Of a DNA stretch of 64,000 nucleotides, positions 52,201 to 59,550 are shown piece by piece. Position numbers and translations under genes: made by a program. The notes under the pieces were generated by a model. The model saw only the letters and a program-made list of their open reading frames with translations, searched no databases and was not told where the DNA came from. The first letter of the stretch is position 1; each line of letters opens with the position of its first letter. The stretch comes from Streptomyces griseochromogenes (GTDB lineage: Bacteria > Actinomycetota > Actinomycetes > Streptomycetales > Streptomycetaceae), in the NCBI RefSeq assembly GCF_001542625.1, contig NZ_CP016279.1, positions 3,596,001 to 3,660,000 of the forward strand, read 5' to 3'.

Positions 52201-54783
52201 CTCACCGGACAACCGGCCGGGGACGACGTCACCTCACCCGACTACTGGGTCCGCCACGTCCGTGAGACCGTCCGCTTCGCCGACGCGGTGGATGCCGCTG
52301 CCGGTTCAGGCGTGTCGCGGTGGGTGGAGATCGGCCCGGACGCCGTGCTGACTCCTCTGATCCACCTCAGCCGGCCGGAGTCCGCCGAGGACCAGGCGGT
52401 GGTCGTGGGCGCCGTGCGTCGTGAGCGGTCCGAGGTGGAGAGTCTGCTGGACGCGGTGGGAGAGCTCTGGAAGACGGGCGCGGACGTCGACTGGGAGGGG
52501 CTGTTCGCCGGGTCGGGAGGGAAGAAGGTCCCGTTGCCGGCCTATGCCTTCCAGCGAGAGCTCTACTGGATGGACCAGAGTTCTCAAGCACAGGGTGATG
52601 CCGCCGGCGTCGGCCGGATCGAGAACCGCTTCTGGGAGGCCGTCGAACGGGGGGACGTCCCCCTCGTCGCCGAGACGCTGCGCATCCAGGACCGCGAACG
52701 GGAATCCGCGCTGAGCGGATTGCTGTCCTCGCTGTCGCGGTGGCGGCGCAACACCCTGGACCAGGAGAAGCTCTCGGACTGGCTGTATCGCGTGGTGTGG
52801 CGTCCGGTTCCGGACGAGTCGGCGGGCGTGCGGGGCCGGTGGGTCGCGGTGGTTCCGCGTGATCGTGGCTCGGACACGGTGGTCACCGGCTGTGTGCGGG
52901 AACTGCGGAGCGCCGGTGGCGAGACGGTGGTCGTCGAAGTGGATACGGACAGTGAAACGGGACTGCGCGAGGGACTGGTCGCCGCCCTGCGAGGTGTGCG
53001 GGACGAGGGCGTGGTGCCGGTGGGCGTGGTGTCCTTCCTGGGGCTCGCCCGCGGCTGGTGGGGCGGCGTGCCCGTCGGCGTGGGCGCCTCGCTGGTGTTG
53101 GCGCAGACGCTGGGCGAGGTCGGATGTGACGGGCGCCTGTGGCTGGTGACCTCGGGCGCGGTGTCGGTGGACGGCAGGGAGGTCGGTGCCTGGGACGGTG
53201 TCGTGCAGGGCGCGGTGTGGGGTCTGGGCCGGGTGGTGGGGCTGGAACGGCCGGACGGATGGGGCGGGTTGGTCGATGTCCCGGCCGTGGTGGACCGACG
53301 CACCGGTGGGATGTTCGCGAGCGCGCTGGGCGGCATGCGGGACGAGGACCAGATCGCGATCCGTCCGCAGGGGATGTTCGTCCGCCGCCTGGTACGAGAC
53401 CGCTCTGCCGTGACACATGCCGGCCCCTCCGGTGTGCTCCACGCCGGTCCTTCCGGCGATTGGTGGAAGCAGGGGTCGGTGGTCGTCACCGAGGGAACGG
53501 GCGCCATGGGTGCCGAGGCCGCGCGGTGGCTGGCCGCGCGTGGGGCCTCGCATGTGGTGTTGGTCAGCCGGACCGGAGCCCGCGCACCCGGAGCGGAGGA
53601 ACTGCGAGCCGAACTGGAGGAGTCGGGCTGTCGGGTCACGATCGCCGCGTGCGACGTGGCCGACCGTGACCACCTTGCCGCGGTCCTGGACGGACTGCCG
53701 GCCGACGCGCCGCTGACGGGAATCGTCCACGCCGCCGACGTATTGCGCGGTGGGCCCCTGGAGTCGCTGGCGCTGGAGGACGACTTCGAGGACGTCATGC
53801 GGTCGAAGCTGCGGGGTGCGATCAACCTGCACGAGCTGACCCGGGGACTGCCCGACCTCAGGGCCTTCGTCCTCTTCTCGTCGGCGACGGGGGTGTGGGG
53901 CGCCGCGTCCCAGGGACCGCGTGCCGCGGCGAACGAGTTCCTCAACGCCCTGGCCGGGTTCCGACGCGGGAACGGCCTGCCCGCTCTGTCGGTCGCGTGG
54001 GGCGCCTGGGAGGGCGAGGGCCCGGAAACGGACGAACGCCTGCGGCGCAGCGGCGTACGGGGCATGAGCCCGTCGTCGGCCCTGCTCGTGCTCGACAGCC
54101 TGACGAACGACGTCGTGACCGTGGCCGACATCGAATGGGAGACCTTCGCGCCGGCGTTCTCCGCGGCCCGAGAACGTCCGCTCCTGGCGGAGATACCGGA
54201 AGCACGGCAAGCGCTCATCGCGGCGGCGGACGGCGGTGAAGGCGACGGCGAGGCCTGGCGGAGCAGGCTGGCGGAGCTGGACGAGGCAGGACGGCTCGAA
54301 GTGACGCTGGAGCTGGTGCGCAGGCAGGCCGCGGCGGTCCTGGGGCATGCCGACGGTGACCCGGTCTCGGCCAGGCAGGCGTTCCGGGAGATGGGGTTCG
54401 ATTCCCTGGCGGCCGTACAGTTGCGGAACCGGCTCAACAAGGCGACCGGGATCCGGCTTTCGGCGACCACCGTCTTCGACTACCCGACGCCCGCCGACCT
54501 GACCCGCCGTCTGCTCTCCCTGCTCGACGGAGACGATCCCGGCGACGGGAACTCCGTGCTGGACGACGTGGCGCGGCTGGAGTCGAAAATGCTCGGCAGT
54601 TCCTTCGACAGGGCGCTGCTGGACGCTCTGCGTGATCGCCTGGAGCGGATCGTCCGGGGGATGGATCCCGGAAGGTCCGGCGATGAGGGCGACGGGGGAG
54701 ACGGGGGTGACAAGCGCGAGATCGCCGACGCGACGGCGGAGGAGATGCTCGATCTGATTCGCGATGAATTCGGCAAGCAGTGA
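43240..54783 (+). CDS. Type I modular PKS (PKS-B): KS-AT-DH-ER-KR-ACP-KS-AT-KR(inactive)-ACP
   Basis: 3,847 aa with an N-terminal docking coiled coil. Module 1: KS TACSSS (43.85 kb), AT GHSLGE (45.22 kb) and HAFHSVLM, indicating malonyl, [16 protein letters not shown] (46.1 kb) with [25 protein letters not shown] (48.27 kb), KR with [10 protein letters not shown] (49.25 kb), ACP GLDSL (49.75 kb). Module 2: KS TACSSA (50.48 kb), AT GHSLGE (51.8 kb) and HAFHSSLM, indicating malonyl, a KR whose cofactor loop reads TEGTGAMG and whose catalytic Tyr is Arg3561 (QGPRAAANEF, codon 53920), then ACP GFDSL (54.4 kb). Module 2 should therefore leave a ketone. GTG 43240 follows AGAAAGGGAAG; PKS-A ends 38 nt upstream. 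Module 1 is the intact counterpart of PKS-C. Confidence 0.94.
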   Translation: MDNEEKLFSYLKRTTAELQDVRGRLEELEHASHEPVAVVGMACRFPGGVRSPEDLWDLVASGGDAIGGFPSDRGWNVEELFDPDPARVGHSYVREGGFVEDAGWFDAGFFGISPREALAMDPQQRLLMECSWEVFERAGIDVSDLRGKPVGVFVGTNGQDYGSRVSGADAGVEGHLGIGNSASVMSGRVSYWFGFEGPAVTVDTACSSSLVALHWAVRALRSGECDLALAGGVSVMSTPGIFVEFSRQRGLAVDGRCKAFGAGADGTAWGEGVGVLVVERLSDAVRCGHRVLAVVRGSAVNQDGASNGLTAPNGPSQQRVIRRALVDAGVGAGEVDVVEGHGTGTALGDPIEAQALLAVYGAGRVGGPLWLGSVKSNIGHAQAAAGVAGVIKMVMAMRCGVLPRTLWVDEPSGHVEWAGGGVELLREEVVWPETGRPRRVGVSSFGVSGTNAHVILEQAPSGVVLGGGGRGVPALCGGVLWVVSGCGREGLRGQVERLRDFVVADPGVSVVDVGCALAVSRAGLDHRVAFVVSGREQAVGELEALLGEPLLGVSAGAGAGVSAATGSGSGVGGGSGGGGVGFVCGGQGGQRVGMGRELAGRFPVFAGVFERVCGLLGLDPGGLSAGVVDQTGWAQAGLFAFEVALVELLGSWGVRPDVVLGHSLGEITAAYVAGVMSLEDACVLVAARGRLMQGLPSGGVMAAVQVDEVRARAVLAGLGVEGVVSVAAVNAPASVVLSGPAERVAVVVDVLEGMGCRASWLRVSHAFHSVLMEPMLEEFEGVVAGLRFRPPRMTFISGVSGEVAGAEVAEAGYWVRHVRECVRFGDAVGAAVGVGVSRWVEIAPDAVLAPLVRLNQPASVEDALVVGVRDGREVEGVLGMVGELWASGIEVEWGELFAGVDARSVSLPVYGFRREWFWLGAGHGWVDGVVEVGGEGAHVVWGRLTGGGLLAGHVVLGSVLFPGSGFVELAGRAGALVEYGEIGELVLESALVLEQGAAIEVQVHIEPEQADTPGRREYVVLARHQPQEQEQQQELELELQEGGGVSAGWVRYASGFLTRPDTATDTAADTGTGIDSGSGSGSGSGSGSGSGWVEWAGVWPPVGGVEVGLEGFYEQVARGGFAYQGAFRGLCGVWRAEGTVFAEVALPKEWRSGVGEFALHPAVLDAALHACFATAQGPARLPFAWHRVRIHQSGVQRVRARLQWLDEDTLTIDLADEHARHVASIASLTLRAPTNTPHTTPHTTPTGTGEESLFQLDWIPLTPTNNQPDTPDTPDTPDTPDSPDSSDGTVGADGPDGADGSAGVDAGGGVWVLVGEDVLGWGGVLGRAAVVVADRAGAEELLARTPAGTAGAGVAGVVVQPAPGAGDGTFPRVGEVLEWLQWWAQEGPAGARLVIATRGGVFTGPGDAPEDGEHAAIWGLVRSAQAEHPDRFVLIDTHRETRWRTTPPAHLLTQILTGRVNDLDEPQTAWRETTLLAPRLNHVDLTTHLNPPTTNPGSADKSDTGEDPDVPGLGWCVAPFLPGGPGVIGGGTGWQLTQTDPGVLDGLALTSHPAPELTGDEVRVGMRAAGINFRDLLHVLDLYPGPQPDVLGSEGAGIVLETGPDVNDLAPGDRVFGLIPGAFAASAVTRRPYLTPIPPAFTFEQAAGIPMAFLTAHYALTHLAHLTPGQHILIHAAAGGVGMAATQLAHHLGATCYATASPRKWPALTHAGLDRPGHLASSRDPDFASHLTLPDHGLDIILNSLTGPYIDTSLTLLRPGGHFLEMGKTDLRDPHTLPHTNPPIHYQPFDLADVPPHTIQNTLTHLTTLLTDNTLTPIPHTPYDLRHAPTALRHLQTARHTGKLILTIPTTPHPDGTTLITGGTGTLATHTARHLATHHHARHFLLASRTGPNHPHAQHIHDTLTALGATTTLITADTSHPDTWPTLLNHIPPNHPLTTIIHTAATTHDTTLTHLTPHHLNTTLTTKATTAHHLHHHTHHLDLAHTTHYSSAAGVLGAPGQANYAAANAYLDTLPHHHPHTTTLAYGLWNLTTTITQHLTPTDKQRMQRHGHTPLTPTQALTHYTTTHQHPTPHTIPINLTPPPNHPTHTPPLYRTITPHPTTPPTNHPTNPHPHTSQPTNPTPLLTQLTHQTPQQRHHTLLTHIQTHTATILGHPNPTTIHPHQPFNQQGLDSLTTIELRNQLQKTTGLHLPPTTIFDHPTPTHLAQHLNNTLQQTTAEQGELPSRSASQQARVVSDHMSSVDEPVAVVGMACRFPGGVGSPEELWELVASGRDAIGAFPQDRGWDLDGLFDPDPDRTGHSYTREGGFVHDAGWFDPAFFNISPREALAMDPQQRLLLECSWHAFEHAGIDVTTLRGSNTGVFIGAATSNYITTWHNPQAVEGFTLTGNSASVLSGRLSYTYGFQGPALTMDTACSSALVALHTATRSLRHHECTLALAGATTIMATPGIFTEFSRQRALAPNGRCKPFAATADGTAWSEGTAILLLERLTDAQHHHHPILALIRGTAVNQDGASNGLTAPNGPSQQRVIHQALTDAHLTPNDIDTVEAHGTGTTLGDPIEAHALLATYGTNRTAEPLRLGSIKSNIGHTQAAAGMAGVIKMVMAMQHGVLPRTLWAEEPTPHVDWTSGTVELLHEQTPWPETGRPRRAAVSSFGISGTNAHLILEQAPPQPTHQPTHQPTDQPAPTPPGGVPWILSGHNPQALHGQIARLRQFVVTHPDTPVTDIGYSLAVSRAPLDHRAVILATDRQQALGELEALLSERLQTRTYDGKLAFVFSGQGAQHAGMGRELAARFPVFADTFQQVRTLLHLDPDGPPPELIDQTVHAQTGLFAFEVALVDLLATWGITPDLVLGHSLGEITAAHIAGVMNLHDACALVAARAHLMQTLPPGGAMAAVQTTEAEARRLITGTSVSIAAVNGPASLVLSGPEDALTTIIDGLEQHGERVQRLRVSHAFHSSLMTPMLSDFEEALAGLHLNPPRIELISALTGQPAGDDVTSPDYWVRHVRETVRFADAVDAAAGSGVSRWVEIGPDAVLTPLIHLSRPESAEDQAVVVGAVRRERSEVESLLDAVGELWKTGADVDWEGLFAGSGGKKVPLPAYAFQRELYWMDQSSQAQGDAAGVGRIENRFWEAVERGDVPLVAETLRIQDRERESALSGLLSSLSRWRRNTLDQEKLSDWLYRVVWRPVPDESAGVRGRWVAVVPRDRGSDTVVTGCVRELRSAGGETVVVEVDTDSETGLREGLVAALRGVRDEGVVPVGVVSFLGLARGWWGGVPVGVGASLVLAQTLGEVGCDGRLWLVTSGAVSVDGREVGAWDGVVQGAVWGLGRVVGLERPDGWGGLVDVPAVVDRRTGGMFASALGGMRDEDQIAIRPQGMFVRRLVRDRSAVTHAGPSGVLHAGPSGDWWKQGSVVVTEGTGAMGAEAARWLAARGASHVVLVSRTGARAPGAEELRAELEESGCRVTIAACDVADRDHLAAVLDGLPADAPLTGIVHAADVLRGGPLESLALEDDFEDVMRSKLRGAINLHELTRGLPDLRAFVLFSSATGVWGAASQGPRAAANEFLNALAGFRRGNGLPALSVAWGAWEGEGPETDERLRRSGVRGMSPSSALLVLDSLTNDVVTVADIEWETFAPAFSAARERPLLAEIPEARQALIAAADGGEGDGEAWRSRLAELDEAGRLEVTLELVRRQAAAVLGHADGDPVSARQAFREMGFDSLAAVQLRNRLNKATGIRLSATTVFDYPTPADLTRRLLSLLDGDDPGDGNSVLDDVARLESKMLGSSFDRALLDALRDRLERIVRGMDPGRSGDEGDGGDGGDKREIADATAEEMLDLIRDEFGKQ
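43795..49890 (+). repeat. About 6-kb inverted repeat, copy 2 (within PKS-B module 1)
   Basis: Near-identical to the reverse complement of 11492-17549. It is slightly longer because of extra units in low-complexity linkers: the Ser/Ala/Gly linker at about 44.9 kb and the TCTGGG array at 46.47 kb. The two copies face each other across about 26 kb. Confidence 0.85.
46466..46510 (+). repeat. TCTGGG hexanucleotide array in the DH linker (Ser-Gly repeats)
   Basis: About seven consecutive TCTGGG-type units encode Ser-Gly repeats between the DH halves. The matching place in PKS-C (about 14871-14900) has only about two, so the array has changed length since duplication. Confidence 0.8.
49965..51245 (+). 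repeat. KS domain block shared with PKS-D module 2 (inverted copy at about 5200-6480)
   Basis: The whole second KS of PKS-B is nearly identical in DNA and protein to the KS of PKS-D module 2. It includes the unusual TTWHNPQAVEGF and TACSSALVALHTATRSLRHH segments, pointing to recent copying or gene conversion between modules. Confidence 0.75.
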
Positions 54784-54807
54784 CCGCTCACGAAAGCCCG
54801 GGTTCCG

Positions 54808-55836
54808 ATGGAAATCTCACCGAGTCACATTCCCAGTCTCAGCTGGGTGTCCAAGTCGCTGTCCGTCGCGGCGCGCCTCGGTGTCGCCGACGCACTCGGC
54901 GACGCCCCGGTTCCGATCGGCGAGCTCGCCGACCGGATCGGGGCACATCCGGCTGCTCTCGACAGTCTGGTGCGCGTCCTCTCCTCGTTCGGTATCTTCG
55001 CCGTCGACGATCAGGGCGCCGTGTCCCATTCCGCGCTGTCCGATCCGCTGCGCAGCGATCACCCGCAGTCCATGCGCAACTTCTGCATTCTGTCGGGCGA
55101 GATGTACTACGAGGCGTGGAACGGCCTTCTCCACACCGTGCGGACCGGCGAGTCGGGATCTCGGCATGTCTTCGGACGGTCGGTCTACGACCACATGGAC
55201 GAGAATCCGGAAACGGCCGAGGTGTACGACCGGGCCATGCAGGAACTGGCCCGTCCCGTCGCCGGTGAACTCGCCCGGCACTACGACTTCTCCGGTCGCA
55301 CCCAGGTGGTCGATGTCGGGGGAGGCATCGGTGAACTGCTGAAGGGGCTGCTGTCCGCTCATCCGCATCTGCGGGGGCTGTGCGCCGACCGGGACGACGT
55401 CTGCGCCCGCGGAGCGGCCGACCTGCGGGCGTCCGGGAACGCCGGCCTGGCCGGCAGACTCCGCTTCCAGGCGGCGGACTTCCTGCGGGAGGTTCCCTCC
55501 GGCGGCGACGTCTATCTGCTCAAGAACGTCCTGCACAATTGGAATCGCGACAACAGCGTGCGCATCCTGGCGAACGTCAGACGGGCACTCGAAGCCACGG
55601 AGCGCTCCGGAACGCACGGCTCGCGACGGCCTGTTCTCCTCATCATCGAGCCCTTGGCCGAGGACGATCCGCACTCCTCCATCCGCTCCCTCTTCCAGAT
55701 GGTCATCTGTGAGGAAGGCACCCGGGAGCGGACCCGCGAGGAGATGACCTCGCAGGTCCTCGACGCGGGCCTGGCGGCCGGGCTGATCACGTCCTTGTCG
55801 AGCGGGCACAGCGTCGTCGAATGCACCGCGAAATGA
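54808..55836 (+). CDS. COMT-type O-methyltransferase
   Basis: 342 aa. The N-terminal winged-helix/dimerisation region (SLSVAARLGVADALGDAPVPIGELADRIG) and the SAM domain with VVDVGGGIGELLKGL are standard for Methyltransf_2 enzymes. The catalytic-base region LLKNVLHNWNRDNSVRIL keeps the His of the usual H-D/N-W motif. It likely methylates a hydroxyl (phenol or enol) of the product. It begins 24 nt after PKS-B and overlaps the amidase start, so it is in the PKS-A/B transcript. It is more typical of O-methylation than the enzyme at 31919. Confidence 0.9.
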   Translation: MEISPSHIPSLSWVSKSLSVAARLGVADALGDAPVPIGELADRIGAHPAALDSLVRVLSSFGIFAVDDQGAVSHSALSDPLRSDHPQSMRNFCILSGEMYYEAWNGLLHTVRTGESGSRHVFGRSVYDHMDENPETAEVYDRAMQELARPVAGELARHYDFSGRTQVVDVGGGIGELLKGLLSAHPHLRGLCADRDDVCARGAADLRASGNAGLAGRLRFQAADFLREVPSGGDVYLLKNVLHNWNRDNSVRILANVRRALEATERSGTHGSRRPVLLIIEPLAEDDPHSSIRSLFQMVICEEGTRERTREEMTSQVLDAGLAAGLITSLSSGHSVVECTAK

Positions 55837-57368
55837 AGCCGGATGTCGTCGAGAACGTGACCGGCGCGGTGGCGCGCGCCGACCGATGGGACCGGTTCCT
55901 CGGCACCTTCCTCCAGCGCTGCCCGGACGAAGCACTCGCCGCCGCCGAGCGCCTCGTCCGCCGCGGTGACAACGGCCGTGTGCCGCTGTTCGGAGTCCTC
56001 ATCGCCGTCAAGGACGTCATCGCGATCAGAGAAGGGCCGACGACCGCGCAGAGCCGGGTCTTCGATCCGGCCTGGTGGCGGGGCAGGGACGCCGGCGCGG
56101 TGTCCCGTCTGCGCTCGGCGGGCGCGATCGTGCTGGGCAAGACGTCCATGGCCGAGCACGCCATCGGGCGGCCGGACCCGACCGCGCCGCCGCCCGTCCC
56201 CCGCAACCCGTGGGACCTGGAGCGGTGGACCGGGGGATCGAGCTGCGGCAGCGCCAACGGCATCGGGCACGGGCTGTTCACCATCGGCATCGGAACCGAC
56301 AGCAACGGCAGCCTGCGCGTCCCCGCGGCCTTCTGCGGAGTCACCGGTTTCAAACCCACTGCGGGCGCCACTCCCCAGGACGGCTGTCTGGCCCTCTGTC
56401 CGTCGCTCGACACCGTGGGCCCGACGGCGCGCACCGTGCGGGACTGCGAGCGTGCTCTCTCGGCCATGGCAGCCGGGGCGGCCGTGGACCTAGGCCGCCC
56501 TGTTCGCTGGAGGGAGGATCTGCGTGCGGTACGGGTGGGAGTACCTGCCGAACTGCTGGAGCAGGACGCGGACATCACCGACGACTGCCGTACCGTGTTT
56601 GCCGAAGCCCTCCGCCACATGAAGGACCTGGGTGCCGAGGTCGTACCCATCGAGTTCTCCGAATACCACCCACTCCTGGCCGCCCATCTGATCACCGTGC
56701 TCGTCGAGGCCTTCGGCAGCCATCGGGACAGATTGCGGCGCCACTGGACGGAGCTGGGGAGATCCTTCCGGCGGGCCATCGTGCTGGGCGGGCTCCTGAC
56801 ACCCGAGGCCTACGAGCGCGCGCAGACGACCCGGCGGCATGCCCTCGGTCTCATGCGCGAACGGTTCCGGACCTTCGACGCGGTCGCGACTCCGACCTGG
56901 CCCACGACGGCCCCCCGGCTCGACGACCCCGCCGCGTTGCGGCGGATCTCGGGTCTGCCCGGGATCTGGAATGCGCTGGGCTGTCCGGCGGTGGCACTTC
57001 CGATGGGGTTCGGTGCCGATGACCAGCCGCTCTCGCTCCAACTGGCAGGCGCGCCGGGAGACGACCTCCGGCTCGCGGAGATCGCCGACGTCTACCAGCG
57101 GCGCACCGGATGGCATCTGCGCACGCCGCCCCCGATCGACGAGCAGAGCACACCTACGGCCCGGACTCCGCCGTGGCAGCCGCCACCACCCGGGGAGACC
57201 GCGTCCTCACCCCGGCTGAGGAGGGCACTGACCGCGATCGGGATCACCGTCGAGGAGGACGACCTCGCAGCGCTGGAGAAGGCATGGCCGGGTATCGCCG
57301 GACTCCCCGGCCACCTCCAGGGGTTCGCCACGGCGACGGCACCGGAGAACCCCACGCACCGGGCCTGA
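55833..57368 (+). CDS. Amidase-signature (AS) family hydrolase
   Basis: 511 aa. The Ser-cisSer-Lys triad is visible: Lys60 in LIAVKDVI, the cis-Ser in TGGSSCGSANG (about 136-137) and nucleophile Ser160 in GTDSNGSLRVPAAFCG. After the amidase core (to about residue 440) comes a Pro-rich link and a 60-residue helical tail resembling no domain recognised here. The ATG at 55833 overlaps the methyltransferase stop (ATGA); ATG 55821 is an alternative. It is the last gene of the PKS-A/B operon. It could hydrolyse an amide in the product, for example an Asn-derived side chain or a protecting acyl group. Confidence 0.88.
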   Translation: MKPDVVENVTGAVARADRWDRFLGTFLQRCPDEALAAAERLVRRGDNGRVPLFGVLIAVKDVIAIREGPTTAQSRVFDPAWWRGRDAGAVSRLRSAGAIVLGKTSMAEHAIGRPDPTAPPPVPRNPWDLERWTGGSSCGSANGIGHGLFTIGIGTDSNGSLRVPAAFCGVTGFKPTAGATPQDGCLALCPSLDTVGPTARTVRDCERALSAMAAGAAVDLGRPVRWREDLRAVRVGVPAELLEQDADITDDCRTVFAEALRHMKDLGAEVVPIEFSEYHPLLAAHLITVLVEAFGSHRDRLRRHWTELGRSFRRAIVLGGLLTPEAYERAQTTRRHALGLMRERFRTFDAVATPTWPTTAPRLDDPAALRRISGLPGIWNALGCPAVALPMGFGADDQPLSLQLAGAPGDDLRLAEIADVYQRRTGWHLRTPPPIDEQSTPTARTPPWQPPPPGETASSPRLRRALTAIGITVEEDDLAALEKAWPGIAGLPGHLQGFATATAPENPTHRA

Positions 57369-57401
57369 GGCGGAAGCCGGGCCGCTCGGTCCGATGGAAC
57401 G

Positions 57402-59525
57402 TCACGCCTCGGGCAGCCGGACACTGTGTACGACCTTGTCCTCGCCCGCGCCGGCGAGGAACCCGCCGTGCGGGTAGAACGCCACGGCGTTCACGGAGCG
57501 TTGGTGCCTGTGGGTGAGCAGCGACTCACCCGTGTCGGCCCGCCACACGCGGACGGTGCCGCCCTCGCTGCCGGTGGCGAGCATCGTGCTGTCGGGGCTG
57601 AATGCCACCGTCCGCAGACCGCTGTTGTGCTCCACGTGGAAGAGCGGAGTCCAGGTCTCCGTCTCCGTGGCCTGAGCCGTGTGGTCCTGGCTGCACGTAG
57701 CGATCTTCCGCCCGTCCGGAGACCAGGCGACATCGAGGACGAAGTCCCGGTGCGGAATCCGCGCCACCTGCCCGCCGGTGTCGATGTCCCAGACGTACGC
57801 GTTCTTGTCCTCGGACGCCGTGAGCAGTCGGCGCCCGTCCGGACTGAACCGTGCGGCCTTGACCGCGCGCGCGTGGCGCAGGGACAGGACACGGTTCCCG
57901 GTGTCGAGGTCCCACACGCAGGCCGTCGCATCCGCGCTCCCGGTGGCCAAGTATCTCCCGGTGGCGTCGAAGTCCACGGCGTTGACGAAATGCCGGTGGG
58001 CCAACTCGGCGACCATGGACCCGCTTGCCATGTCCCAGATGCGCGCGGCGTTGTCCGTGCTGCCGGCCGCCAGTCTGCCGCCGTCGGGGCTGAAGGCGAT
58101 CGCGTTGACCATCGTGCTCCACCCGCCGAGCCGGTGCTCCCATGTCGAGTGGCCGGTGATCACGTCCCAGACCCGCACGAGCTTGCGGGAGCCGGTGGCG
58201 AGCAGGAGCCCCTGAGGGTGGACGGCCAGGCTGACGACCCAGTGCCCGGTGTCGATCTCCGTCCGTGGCGGTGTGATGTCGGGGGCGGGCTTCCTGGGTT
58301 CGGGAGTGCTCGGTCGGGGGGACGTTCGCACGGGCGGCGGCGCGGGCCTCTCGGTGGGCTTGACCTGGTCAGGGGCCTGCCAGATCTGGTTGATCTTCTT
58401 GACCACGGTCTGCGGGGGAGTGGGGGGTCGCGGAGAGGTGAAGTCGAAGAGCCGGGCGTCGCCGCTGCGCTGGTACAGGACGGGAGTGAAGCATTCGAGG
58501 CTGTCGTCCTTGTCGGCCCGCAGCGCGATACGGCCCGTGCGCACCGCCTCGTCGACCGGCCGGTTGGCCGCGAGGGCCTGGTAGAAGGCCGCGGAGAAGA
58601 GCACCGCCGCCTTGTCGGTCACCGCGAACTGCATGGCCACCACGGCCGGCACCGTGTACTCCAGCATGGCCGCGGTGCTGGAGAACAGATCCCGCGAGTG
58701 GGAGGTTCCGGTCTCGCAGCTGTTGAGTACGACGAGGCGCGGTGCGGGCTCGGCGATGCTGATGAGCGAGCCGAGCGCCTCGGCGTGCAGGGGATCCTCC
58801 CGGCCCTGCTCATCGGCGAAGACGATCATTCCCTGGCGTCGTTGATCGTCGAACTTTCCGTGGCCGATGAAGTGGAAGACGTGGCAGCCACCGAGCAACG
58901 CCGCCAAGAGATGCTGTTTGGTTCCCCCGGGCACCCAGTCGAGCTGCACCATCCTCTCGTCGATCAGCGGTTTGAGCGCTGTGCTCAGGCTCTCCCGCTC
59001 TGCCTCCGCGTCCAGTGCGCCCATCGAGCCGGGCAGGGACACCATGCCGAGGATGTGCAGCGGCGGCTCCACGTGCAGCGGCGAGACCGGCTCCAGCATC
59101 TCCACGTGGCGGATGATCGGGTGGTGCAGACACAGGTAGCCGCCGAGCTTCGGGTCGTGCAGCAGCTCCCAGGGCAGCGCGGCGAGTACGGGGGAGCGCA
59201 CCCGGAGGACCATGCGCAGCCGCTGCCCGTGCTCCTGCGCCGTCTGCCTGCTGGCGAGGTACAGCGCTCTGATTGCGCTTTGAAATACAGCGTCGAAGAG
59301 AATGCCGCCGACCTGCCGGGCGGGCGCCTCCAGCTCGGTGCCCACGCTCCGTGAGCGCGCTGCGGACCCCAGAACGGCCGCCTCCAGGGCGGGCAGCCTG
59401 TTCAGCAGGTCCTCTGCGTCGATGTCGGCGATGGCGCTGTCCTGTCCGCACGGCGACGACACCTCGATGCGGTAGCCGTCGGACGCCTCGCTCATTTCGA
59501 GCACGAAGTCAGAATCCGCCGCCAT
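57402..59525 (-). CDS. CHAT-domain protease fused to a seven-bladed WD40 propeller
   Basis: 707 aa. A caspase-like CHAT domain (residues about 75-365) has the catalytic His in HFIGHGKFDD (His222) and Cys in VVLNSCETG (Cys270). After a Pro-rich linker (about 365-425), seven WD40 repeats (about 427-707) are seen, each with G-x-x-x-x-V-W-D/R-like ends such as LATGSRKLVRVWD. In bacteria such proteins are sensor-effector parts of conflict or cell-death systems: the propeller senses and the CHAT protease cuts. ATG 59525 has GGAGGAGAGAGGGG upstream; the open frame beyond it has no support. The upstream membrane-protein gene is 25 nt away, forming an operon. It converges on the cluster amidase. Confidence 0.9.
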   Translation of the reverse strand: MAADSDFVLEMSEASDGYRIEVSSPCGQDSAIADIDAEDLLNRLPALEAAVLGSAARSRSVGTELEAPARQVGGILFDAVFQSAIRALYLASRQTAQEHGQRLRMVLRVRSPVLAALPWELLHDPKLGGYLCLHHPIIRHVEMLEPVSPLHVEPPLHILGMVSLPGSMGALDAEAERESLSTALKPLIDERMVQLDWVPGGTKQHLLAALLGGCHVFHFIGHGKFDDQRRQGMIVFADEQGREDPLHAEALGSLISIAEPAPRLVVLNSCETGTSHSRDLFSSTAAMLEYTVPAVVAMQFAVTDKAAVLFSAAFYQALAANRPVDEAVRTGRIALRADKDDSLECFTPVLYQRSGDARLFDFTSPRPPTPPQTVVKKINQIWQAPDQVKPTERPAPPPVRTSPRPSTPEPRKPAPDITPPRTEIDTGHWVVSLAVHPQGLLLATGSRKLVRVWDVITGHSTWEHRLGGWSTMVNAIAFSPDGGRLAAGSTDNAARIWDMASGSMVAELAHRHFVNAVDFDATGRYLATGSADATACVWDLDTGNRVLSLRHARAVKAARFSPDGRRLLTASEDKNAYVWDIDTGGQVARIPHRDFVLDVAWSPDGRKIATCSQDHTAQATETETWTPLFHVEHNSGLRTVAFSPDSTMLATGSEGGTVRVWRADTGESLLTHRHQRSVNAVAFYPHGGFLAGAGEDKVVHSVRLPEA

Positions 59526-59550
59526 GGCGCCCCTCTCTCCTCCGGCCGGG

